In this document: in pieces, positions 10,801 to 20,913 of the stretch | How positions within the stretch are numbered: the stretch's first letter is position 1 | Layout of the letters: each line of letters begins with the position of its first letter | Source of the DNA: Amborella trichopoda | Lineage: Eukaryota; Streptophyta; Magnoliopsida; Amborellales; Amborellaceae | Direction: 5' to 3' | Assembly (NCBI RefSeq): GCF_000471905.2 | Contig: NW_006498527.1 | Location: forward strand, 3,437,773 to 3,501,772 | Length of the DNA: 64,000 nt | Position numbers and translations under genes: made by a program | Notes under the pieces: model-generated | Seen by the model: only the letters and a program-made list of their open reading frames with translations | Database searches by the model: none | Told to the model about the DNA's origin: nothing

Positions 10801-13800
10801 TTTATGTATATAGAATAGTTAAATATTTTCTATATTTGGGTACTTTATGAAAAAGATAACGATGAAAATTTTAAAATATGTAAAGAAAATACCAGATCAA
10901 TGGAAAAACAAAAACACTAGAATCTTCATCTATCAAAATTTCCCATGGAAATACCTATTAAATCCCTAAATATTGGGGTTTAATGATAAATTTCATTAAT
11001 GTGGGAACTCTTTCTCTCTCTCTCTCTTCTCCCCCTCTCTCTCCCTCTCTTACACACACAAAGACACACACACAAGCACAAGCATCTACCTTCCTCGAAA
11101 ACCATGAAAATATGATACAATATCCTCTGTTAGATTTGAGAAAGATTTGAAGGGACAGGGAATGGCTCTGGCATAGGTGGTGAAGGGGGTCCTCTATTAG
11201 ATTTGAGAAATATTTAAAGGGAGAGGGAATGGCTCTAGGAATAGGTGGTGAAGGTGGTGGGTGCTACAATGTTGACAACATGATGTCTAGAGTTCCATTC
11301 CTACCAAGTCCCAAGTTAACATTCAAAAGAAAAAGATATAAATGTAGAGAAAGACGCAATGAGATGATAGTGGAGTAGACAGAGATTTAATGAGAGAGAG
11401 ATGAACTAGATGATATAAAAGCGACCTAAAGTAAGTATCCTGAATTCTTCCTTTTTAAGATTCCATATCCTATTCCTACAATAAGCTCTTTCTCACCATA
11501 GGGCACCATTCTAGTTAGGGCAACATGTATCCTACCCTTAGTAAGGGCCACATGTGTCCTACCTTTCGTTGACAAAGCAACATGTGTCCTGTCCGTAATT
11601 GTCGCTTAATATGTATAGTATATAATTCCCATATCCTCTTGTGAAAATTCAGCCATGTCCTTCCTAGACAACAAATGAACCCCCTTGGCCTCTAGTAAAA
11701 ACTTCAATTGGGCCATTGAATAATGAAGAAATTACCCACATAAGTTAGATGTCTCCCAATAAGTGAGGGCCCTTTTTGTGAAAGTGGTGTTTATAATTCC
11801 TTCCTTCTATCATAAACTTATGTATCTTGAGGGGATTATTGGCTGTGCACCGTGTGCTGTATGGGCACTCAAAACACCACATCACCCTCATGTGGGTTGT
11901 TGATAACGATGTTTTTTTCTTAAGTTGACTGCCGCTTTTGAAGATGATGTGATGATTTAGGTGCCAATGTAGTGTTTATTGGAGTTTGATAAAATTCTCC
12001 TGTAAATATAGCCATGTCGCAACATTCTTCTTTTGAAGGCTCAAAGAATCTCACACTTTGTACCCATGTCTAAGAGTGACACTATGGCTGGGCCAAGGCA
12101 GCATAGATAGTAATGCCTATTTCTAAGACCTTTCACTTATTATGACTTACTAATCCCTTCTATTCAAACTTTCATGGTGATTTTGCACATGATTTGATTC
12201 GATATAATTACTGTGAATCCAGCAGGGCCAATCTACTTGAAGGATAGTGCTTATACAATTCATATATGAAAAGAATAATTTTTTTCTTATGTGGGATTCT
12301 ATAAACAAGGTATCTTAAGTTAAAATATGCCCTATGTGGTGTCATCCCCAATCATGAATGCAAGCCTTTCATTTATCCAATGCTAATTTAACCAAACTCA
12401 TAATCATGCTTTACTATATTCTGTTTTAAAGATGAGAATTACAACTAATGTAAAAAATTAAGTGAAGTGTGGCAACAGTGCATAACTATCCACCTATCTC
12501 TAAAATGGGCTTACCACATTTTAAGCTGCAGTCTGGAATCTTACGATGTTAAATTTTCTTGGGGTGTCTCCTTGCTGCTATTGCCTCCATTATATCAACA
12601 ACAAATCAAGCTGTAATATTGGAGTTTTGTCAATGCATGGATAGGCATCAGTTCTATTAACAGCATGATCAATGCCCTTATATTTTATTAAATTGTGGCC
12701 ATTTCACTCTCCTTAATGAAGATCTCTTTGGTTTTGCCTGTTTTCAAATGAAAATTGGCATGCATATTTCCCTTGCTTTGTGAAAGGTTGACCCATGACA
12801 TCAACATGAAGTTATGTTTCTGAGGGTATATTCCTTAATCTTTGCTAAGTATCTTGTACATTTTAACAATGCGATTTATGATGATTATGAGACTATATTG
12901 TTTTTGTCACAGCTCTTTGGGCACTATTTGTCCATCTGAGGACACTTTGGCAAGACATTCCTATCTTGGCGGACTTCAAAGCCAACAAGAATCATTGTAT
13001 TCAAGGGTATAGTCCTTCTCATTACAATGTTGTGGTAATTTAAAGTTCTTTCTGTGAAGGGACTTGTCTAGCTTTTTTAGGATAAACCTACACGTCATTT
13101 TCTTTCTTTCATTAAGAAGTTGCATTTTCAAGTCTTTCCAGCACTATACTTTTTTGTTATTAAATTGACATGCTATTTTGGAAGATATTTTCAGATGCTT
13201 TCATTCTTTTCTGGACGTCATTATCGTATTGTTAAGTTATTTTATCAGTTTAGGCCCACAGAAATAACTGGATCAGGTTTGTTTCAAATGTATTGTATAA
13301 TCAAGGATGATGCACATTTTCTTGTAATCATGTCATATTACCTGAACTAGTCGTTATATATCATTAGCATACGGGTTTGACACATATATTCTTTTGTACT
13401 GTTGTGAACTGATTTAAGATTTTAAAGGTAGCTTTTCATTTTCTTGGGTACATATTGATTTGTATCCTAGGTTTTATCAAGGGATGCTATCTAAGGAATA
13501 AAATGGAACTTGCAGGCTAATTATCCAAGTAGTCCCAGGTTCAAAGACAATTATAGAAGGTATTCAAATTGCTTTTTTCTTATGGCTACTTCTTTCCAGA
13601 TGTCAGAATAGATTGCAGGATTGCTGACTATGGTTTGGCCATCTATGAGATATCATTCTTAATAGTGTCCCTCACATTACTTTTAAACAGCCCAGATGGT
13701 GAAAGTATCAGCACCCAGATAAGCACAGGAGATATTGGATTAGCATCTGTTGTAGAAGTGTACCCTAGCACAACTCGCATGCCATTCGATTCTCCTTCAA

Positions 13801-16800
13801 CTTCTGTTCGTACTGGTGACTGTGACATAAATGTCCATATTGTTAGGCAGCCTTATCCATCTCCAGTTCTTGCTTGCACTCAGTATCTCTCTCATGAATG
13901 GAGCACTTTTCAATATGCTTCTCATGTGCCTATTGCTAAATCAAGAGATAGACTTCCAAGTCCCTTTGGTGAAGATTCCTCGGGGACTAAGGGCATTCAA
14001 AATGTACATATTGTAAGTTCTTAACTACTTCCATTCATTTTGTCCATTGTTGGTAATGCTCTTGTATCCAATTCATTTTTTAAATTGAAAATGGCTATCC
14101 TTGGGGACTCACTCTCTTTCATCATGCTTGGAATTTTTTTTTTTGGGGGTCAGTCAACAAGATTAATGGAAGACTTTCTTGAACTTGCTCGAGTGAACAC
14201 CAGCAAGAACTTGGAAACCTGTGGTGTTCTCGGTGCTTCCCTCGTAAGTTATGGCTTTCCACTTACCACTAAGCTATAATCACTCAATAAATTCAAACAT
14301 ATAGGTAAAGAAACATGATGCAAAGTGAAGTAAAGGGTTTGATTGCTTTCTCAATGTAATAGTGTCCTGTTCCTGTTGTCTAGAAAAATCGCACGTTCTA
14401 TGTAACGAGCCTGATAATTCCCAAGCAGGAGTCAACTTCTGATTCTGTAAGTTGATTCTCAAGGCATCCTACTTCCCTCAATTAGTTTTATATGACCTTT
14501 TTCCTTATATTCTTCGTGTCCTTATATATTGGAATAATTGATCTTGAAAATGCTACTTTCTTAAGTTCATGCATTTCATGAATGGCAGTGCCAAACTTTA
14601 AACGAGGAGGAATTATATGCTGTACAGGATGAAAAGTCTCTTTTTCCTCTTGGTTGGATCCATGTAAGTTTTGAAATGAGTTAATTCTTGTTCCTTCACT
14701 GTAATGCCATTGAACTGCACACTTTCTCTCTGAATTTAGTCTGCTGATATATTTATACATTTTCAGCAGTAGAGTAATTCATGTAAATATAAATTTAATC
14801 ACTCATATATTAATCAATTTGCTAACTGTTATGGACCTTACAGAATCATATTGAGGTTTCAATGCAACTGAGAGAGAATAGGGAAACAAACCCTTGTATA
14901 ATTGGTATTTATGATTTTATAGATGTATGAGGGAGTCTTTATATTATTTTCATGTATTACACGAAGTTGAAAGATGTTTTTTTTCTTTTTTGGTTTTTTA
15001 AAGCTTCGGTTTAGATATTTCATACACATACTTGCTCATATGGGCTTTAACCCCTTATTCGCGTGAATAGAATTTTGATTTCTCTCTTTGTTAACATGGT
15101 ATCAGGGCTAATACAAGGCATTTTTTTTTAGAATGTCATTTCAATTATTTGAAATGACATTCTTGAGTGCTCCTTCATAGCCGAACTTCAATAGGTCTTC
15201 AGCTTCCACGATAAGAAAATGTGAAAAGTATGTTGATTCATGTTTTTGTGTCATTAGACCACACATGTGTAAGGGTAAGGGTGTTTGCACGCATCTGTGG
15301 CACATCTGATACCCAATCATTCAATGAATGACTCAACACACAATATATTACTCTCAGTCATAAAGTTAAGACATATGGTTGTGCCAGAGACTGTTTCCAG
15401 GCTAGACTGAAACCTATTTTATATTCTTTATGTCATTCCTTATTTTGTGGAAAATTCCTAGTACAAAACTTTGGTCGACAATACATAGTGTAGTGAAAAT
15501 TATTTTGTCATTTGGGCTGCTTTTATTTGAATAACTCTTGAGGAAAAATAATGTATTTAATCATAAGAAAAATAAGTAATTCCTTCTTGCTATATTTTCA
15601 TGTTCCTGACATTGATATACTGATTTTCAGACGCATCCTTCTCAATCCTGTTTTATGTCATCCATAGATTTGCATACTCATTACTCTTATCAGGTATGGA
15701 AATGATTCTGGTATTTTCTGTCTTTTGATTTTGAAAACGATTTAGGCGCTCTCTAGTACCATTCATTCCCTATTTGTTTCCTATGCTAGTGATTCTTGAA
15801 GTATGCTTATGCCCCTACATTTGGTTTACACCTGAAAGAAGTATATTTGATGATATTCTGGGTGCCATCGTTAATACTCTGTTAATTACATAATGCTGAC
15901 GATAGCAAATTGGTGAAGCAAATTCTGAGAAAGTGAAAAGTTGTTTAGTTTGAGGTTATGCAGTAAAGCAACTAAATCAATTATTTGAAATGAAAGCACC
16001 TAAATCAATTATTTGAAGTGAAATTTCAGCATGTATAAAACATGTATAAAACATTTGAATTACAGTATTCAGATGTATAGTTCAAATTATTTTAGCAATN
16101 NNNNNNNNNNNNNNNNNNNNNNNNNNNNNNNNNNNNNNNNNNNNNNNNNNNNNNNNNNNNNNNNNNNNNNNNNNNNNNNNNNNNNNNNNNNNNNNNNNNN
16201 NNNNNNNNNNNNNNNNNNNNNNNNNNNNNNNNNNNNNNNNNNNNNNNNNNNNNNNNNNNNNNNNNNNNNNNNNNNNNNNNNNNNNNNNNNNNNNNNNNNN
16301 NNNNNNNNNNNNNNNNNNNNNNNNNNNNNNNNNNNNNNNNNNNNNNNNNNNNNNNNNNNNNNNNNNNNNNNNNNNNNNNNNNNNNNNNNNNNNNNNNNNN
16401 NNNNNNNNNNNNNNNNNNNNNNNNNNNNNNNNNNNNNNNNNNNNNNNNNNNNNNNNNNNNNNNNNNNNNNNNNNNNNNNNNNNNNNNNNNNNNNNNNNNN
16501 NNNNNNNNNNNNNNNNNNNNNNNNNNNNNNNNNNNNNNNNNNNNNNNNNNNNNNNNNNNNNNNNNNNNNNNNNNNNNNNNNNNNNTACTGCTTCATTTGT
16601 AAGGAAAAAAATGCATATTGAACTGATTACGACACAACTTGGCTCAGGTTTCAAACTAAGTTTATCAAATTTTGTTAATTTTCTTTTGTGTAGATAATGC
16701 TACCTGAGGCAATTGCAATTGTCATGGCTCCCACTGATACTGAAAGGTAAAAGGTTCACAACTACTGAATGGTATGCTGTCCTTTTATTGGCTGTTAAAT

Positions 16801-17165
16801 TGAAACATAGGGAAAATGAAAGAAAGGTTGAAAACCCCTATCTTCAAAACAACTGAATCAACTATACTTCAATTATATGTTTTGATTAGTATTATTATTA
16901 TTTTAACACAAACATGACTCTTTTTTATGGGTAGGTTTGTTTAGTTTTATATGTATGCATATATGCTCCAAAGGTGCGAAATTGTTGCAGGTCTTATGGG
17001 ATATTTAGGCTAGCAGATCCTGAGGGGGTAGGTGTCCTAAAGGAGTGCCAGCAAAGAGGGTTTCATGTTCATGAAGGGCCTAGCGATGGAAGCCCAATTT
17101 ATGAGCATTGCTCTCATGTTTACATGAACCCCAATCTCAGGTTTGAGATTATCGATCTTCGCTGA
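7820..17165 (+). CDS. AMSH3: AMSH-like ubiquitin thioesterase (AMSH3-like JAMM deubiquitinase), 14 exons
   Basis: A zinc metalloprotease that trims ubiquitin chains (K63 preferred in the family) during endosomal/ESCRT-III sorting and autophagy. Exons: 7820-7933, 8029-8093, 9616-9691, 9927-10058, 10159-10232, 12913-13006, 13516-13559, 13691-14012, 14154-14243, 14384-14446, 14589-14663, 15631-15693, 16694-16746, 16991-17165. All phases agree, giving 479 aa (Arabidopsis relatives are about 507). Residues 17-85 carry the MIT-like segment (VDVDNRLPLAYYYRIA, then IYREENNIIDLYIILLRFSS). The MPN+ domain begins near 308; the JAMM residues are Glu328 (LETCGVL), His383, His385, Ser393 and Asp396 in H-x-H-x7-S-x2-D. 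The second zinc site (HTHYSY, CQQRGFHVH) is also intact. It ends NPNLRFEIIDLR. An intron separates His383 from Thr384. Intron 12 contains the 486-N gap, but no codon is missing. AMSH3 is favoured over AMSH1 by the N-terminus and CQTLNEEE; this is from memory. Confidence 0.92.
10233..12912 (+). other. AMSH intron 5 (2.7 kb) with repeats
   Basis: A long AT-rich intron with no exon-like sequence. Contains CA and CT microsatellite runs (about 10480-10490, 11010-11075) and an imperfect tandem duplication at about 11130-11270 in which TTAGATTTGAGAAAGATTTG through GGTGGTGAAGG occurs twice. It also holds ACAACATGATGTCTAGAG near 11275-11292, similar to PEX14 intron sequence near 2258. Confidence 0.6.
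15130..15163. repeat. Perfect 15-bp hairpin in AMSH intron 11
   Basis: AGAATGTCATTTCAA (15130-15144) is followed by a 4-base spacer and its exact reverse complement (15149-15163). A T-run precedes it. The stem is too short for a typical plant miRNA precursor; most likely a MITE remnant or a fortuitous palindrome. Confidence 0.8.
16100..16585. other. Assembly gap (486 N) in AMSH intron 12
   Basis: An unsequenced block between AMSH exon 12 (ends 15693) and exon 13 (starts 16694). Both flanks are intronic and the protein reads THYSYQ then IMLPEA without loss, so the gap removes no coding sequence. Confidence 0.98.
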
Positions 17166-17890
17166 AAACAAATTATAAAATTTAAGTGTCCAATTTGGGT
17201 GAAGACCATGTGGATATATGTATCATCAGTTATTGCTTTGTCATATATGAAGGAATGCTGCCTTTATTACAGTACTTGTATAGTAAGCAAAATACATGTA
17301 ATACACCGCATAAATGCAAATAAATGAGGGGTTCTTTGTGAGTATTCCCAGTCTTTTGACATTTACGTTCAAAATTAAGTACCCTCAACTCTCTCTTTCT
17401 CTCTCACACACACAGGTTAGAGTCAGGTATTAGTGTTTGCGTTTACTTTCCGCCATGAACTTCAGAATTTCTTTTTTTTCTTTTTTTGAAAACCATGAAC
17501 TTCAGATGTTGTTATGTTAGATTTTACAGAGAGAGAGAGAGACAAAAGAATTAAATCAAGCTGGTGTACTTATGAGTCACTCAAAGCTGGTGTAATTAAA
17601 CAGTCTTTGATCAATCACTCCTAAAATTGGTGGCAAATTATTCCAACACAAAATTTCCTTGTTTCTTTTCAATTCGCGGTATTTCTTTAACTTCTATTAA
17701 TGTAACTTGTGGTTTCCATACTTTAGTTTGTATAAGAATTTAATCTTTACTTGTAATGACACATTTTTTAAGGCAGCGTTAGAAGGAGGGTCTTTTGAGC
17801 CCTTGTCAAATTTACGCCATTTAAATAAAGGGAAAGCTTTCTACGTTCCTCTTACAAGGAAGTTCTATCTGCCCTTTTATCCAACCCTTC
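17166..17890. other. AMSH 3' flank
   Basis: Non-coding AT-rich sequence after the AMSH stop, with ACACACAC and GAGAGA runs (17405-17415, 17528-17541). Presumably holds the 3' UTR. No gene seen. Confidence 0.5.
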
Positions 17891-18310
17891 CTTTCATTTT
17901 TTAATGGAGGGTTAAGATTGTCCCAATCACAATGTCATGTCTCTACGCTATTTTTTGTTTCTATAAACTATTTTGACTCCAAATTTTGGACGTCCATTCC
18001 TTTATTAAATTCGTACTAACAAAAAATATAAAAAAAATATTTTCAATAAAATAAAAAGATCAAAATACCCCTGAAAATTTCAAGGGGTATTTTGGATATT
18101 ATTTTTTATCAAAAAAATATTGTTAATATTTTTATAGGTGCGTCCCAAAGATTGCACGTGCCAAATTTCATATTTTAAAAAATTGTATTAAAAAAACTAA
18201 AAATAAAATGCTTTAAGACGTCGGATCTAAAATCAAACGGTGAGTGCCTCTCTTGATAAAAAATGGACGGCTGAATGGTAGGGGAGATAGAACTTTTGTC
18301 TTGTAGGGAG
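17890..18310. repeat. MITE-like element with palindromic CAAAATACCCC core
   Basis: At 18060-18095 CAAAATACCCC and GGGGTATTTTG face each other around a short AAATTTC centre, the same core as the element at 1-440. The outer arms are less clearly complementary, so the boundaries are approximate. Confidence 0.45.
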
Positions 18311-18439
18311 AACATAGAAAGCTTTCTCTTAAATAAAATAGGTAGTCGTGTAGATTAAAGCAATCTTACTTGTAAATTTCGACATCTCGACTTTGAGATA
18401 TATAGAAGTGAAAAAAAGAATCATTGTCAAAGGTTTTTT

Positions 18440-18725
18440 TTTAATTAATAGGGGTTGGCTACATGAATCTTGGTTCTCCATTTTTGTATTAAAGGTCTTA
18501 CCATTAGTGAGACCATAAGTCTTCATATCTTTTCTTACTATTTCTAACTATGTTTTTTTGGAGTCTACCCTTAGTTTTTTTCTAACCTTCTACTTAAACT
18601 AACCTACACCTCCTAACAAGTGTTGTTATGGGTCTACACCATACATCACCAATCCACCTAGGTTTGTTATCTCTCATCTTATCGCCTATTGATGCTACAC
18701 CGAAATTTTAATATTTTCAAATATT
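18440..18725 (-). pseudogene. RTE-type LINE 3' end fragment
   Basis: Read on the minus strand, 18700-18440 gives GVASIGDKMRDNKPRWIGDV, then a R-R-C block and a K-N...R-F-M end. This matches the closing segment of plant RTE-clade LINE reverse transcriptases (family form: D-K-M-R-E-x-R-L-R-W-F-G-H-V). In-frame stops mark it as dead. A T-run at 18434-18443 on the plus strand is an A-rich tail on the minus strand. A related fragment is at 57690-57960. Confidence 0.6.
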
Positions 18726-18890
18726 TATAGATTTATTCGATCTACACTATTTTTGAAAGTTCAAATTTTATAATTAGAGAAAGTAAATTTTCAAGCCAAG
18801 GGTTTTTACTTTTGAAAAATTATCTTTCGACACTATTTACATTCATTGTTTAGGGCGTATCCCTATACGAACCGCACCTTTTAGAAAATG
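18726..18890 (+). mobile_element. FB1-family fragment
   Basis: Carries the FB1 3' landmarks: TTTATAGATTTATTCGATC, CAAATTTTATAATTAGAG, CGACACTATTTAC and the closing GTTTAGGGCG...ACGAACCGCACC. It appears truncated at the left and directly abuts the RTE fragment. Confidence 0.45.
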
Positions 18891-18989
18891 TTGAAATCAA
18901 GGGAGTAATATACAAGATTACGTGCAGCAGGAGCACAATGTACGTTTTATCCGTCGAGCAAAACAAAAGTCGAGAGTATTTTTAGGACA

Positions 18990-19095
18990 AAAATTTTGGG
19001 GAGTAAACCATGTAATCGACTTAAAAATAAAAAAATAAAACCAAAATTTTGGGGAGTAGCCATGTAATCGACTTAAAAATAAAAAAATAAAACAA
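18990..19095. repeat. Two-copy tandem duplication, about 52 bp unit
   Basis: The unit AAATTTTGGGGAGTA...CCATGTAATCGACTT followed by AAAAATAAAAAAATAAAAC occurs twice in direct succession with one or two differences. Confidence 0.85.
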
Positions 19096-20913
19096 AAAAT
19101 ACACAACGGAACTAGAAAGACAAAATGCCTTAGGATTGCTCACACGCCATTCAATTTTTGGTCGGTATTATCTAGGTGTTTGGGCCGGATGATTCTAAGC
19201 CAGATCCCAAAACTTTAAAATTAGGTGAGTCAATAGGGTAGAGGGCCCCTACCCTTAATAGAAATTGAGCCCTCTAACCAATCAAGCCCGAGCTCTTTTC
19301 TTCATAAAAACCCTCTTAAGCGGATTTGCCAAAGGTAGTAAATGTAAATTTTGCTCCAACGAAGTATACACACTAATTTTTAATTCAACATTTTAATGGC
19401 ATAATGTTTGCTAAATTGGGGGGTATTTCTCTTGGAATCATTTTGATTTCAAATTTCAAGATTACTTCAGAGCGACAGATATATGTCAACAAATTGCTCA
19501 TAATTCCAAATGAATTGGCGACCCTCAAGGATTGTTCTGGCGATGGAGCTTCAGGGAATAGAGAAAACCCCAATTTTCAGGGCATCTGGGAACTTAGATA
19601 TCAAGTAAGGGGTTGGAACCTTGCAAAAACATTAAAGGGATCGAAATATTACCTAATGATTGTATAGATGATACAAGGTCACAATTGCTAATAGCCAATA
19701 GATGTTAAATTGTATGATTTGGGGTGTAACAGAAAGTTTGAGAAATATCTTTTTGAAAATAGAGTTCAGTTAATGACACACTCAACCTCCAAATTTGAAA
19801 TCTGACATACAAGGGTGAGCATAACCTTCTTGTATTAAAAGTAAATAGTCTCTTTATATACTTTTCTTGTTGCCTAATTAATAATTGAAGGATTGGTTTT
19901 TAATTTTCATTTCACTCAAATACTTTAAAAAATATCTCAAACATTTTTCAACTTTTCCTTGTTCAAACCTAAACAATTAAGATCATTTCAGTAATTCAAC
20001 CCCCAAAAGACTCTAATTCTGAATAATGACATATTCATGCTTATTCAGGGTTATATATAAAGTACCCACTATTCCGAATTTCTATTAAGGAACAAAGTAC
20101 CCACTATTCCGAATTTCTATTAAGGAACAAGTTAAGGGTATTCATATCAGTTGATAGATAGAAAGCATTTGAGTGCAAAATAACATACCTCTAATCGTTC
20201 ATCATTGCTAACTTTGAATAGTGTGTTTCTCATATATAGTTATGAACAAGCAAGGATATCTTCATCATTTGGTGCTTCACGGGTTAAATTATGGAAATGC
20301 CCCTGATTGTTCAAGCTTTTTTTCAAATCTAATATGGGATTTTCTTTTTTTTTTAAGGAGGTAGTATATGTAAATAAAATTTTAAAAAACAACCCTTCAA
20401 GTATCTTTTTAATATTAGGATTGTCTACAATAGACGATTTATCTTTTGTATATGATACTCACAATCCTTGTTGTTCCTTAAATTTCAAAATTGATGGTCG
20501 TAAAAATATCATTGAATAAACAAAAAGTTCCAAAAAAAAAAATTTCTCGGACTTCATGACTCACCCCAAGCCATCCAATTTGACATCTAATAAGTAAGAA
20601 CGATTGTGACCTCCATTTATAAAGATAGAAGTTCTCTTTGTAGATGATTCCTTTAATATTTTGCAAGGGGTTTTAACCCCACAATATTTTCCAAGAGAAA
20701 AATATACATTAGGCTTCAAATTCAAGTATTGAAAAACTCATACTTACAAATCTCAGGGCATCAGCCCATTCATGGGTTTCAACCCCCATTACTGATATTT
20801 TCGTGGAGGAAAAAAAAAAAACCCTCAATGCAGCAGCCAATCTTATACCAAGAGTAGCCTTTGCTGTCAGGGTGCGAGGCATTCATGAATTTTACTTTTT
20901 GTTAGAACTTGTT
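19096..20913. other. Intergenic region between AMSH and LSF1 3' ends
   Basis: AT-rich sequence. An 87-codon open frame at 19404-19667 matches no family I recognise and has no supporting context. A perfect 35-bp tandem duplication lies at 20059-20128. The 3' UTR of LSF1 (minus strand) should occupy the right end. Confidence 0.5.
20059..20128. repeat. Perfect 35-bp tandem duplication
   Basis: The 35-base unit at 20059-20093 (AAAGTACCCACTATTCCG at its start, TATTAAGGAAC at its end) is repeated base for base at 20094-20128. The identity implies a recent event. Confidence 0.95.

Noticed and set aside
15130-15163. miRNA precursor
   Set aside because: A 15-bp stem is shorter than a miRNA duplex and the flanks do not extend it.
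16031-16654. Open frames of about 170-196 codons on both strands
   Set aside because: They consist almost wholly of N from the assembly gap.
19404-19667. 87-codon frame between AMSH and LSF1
   Set aside because: No recognisable family, no flanking exon structure and atypical context; left unassigned.
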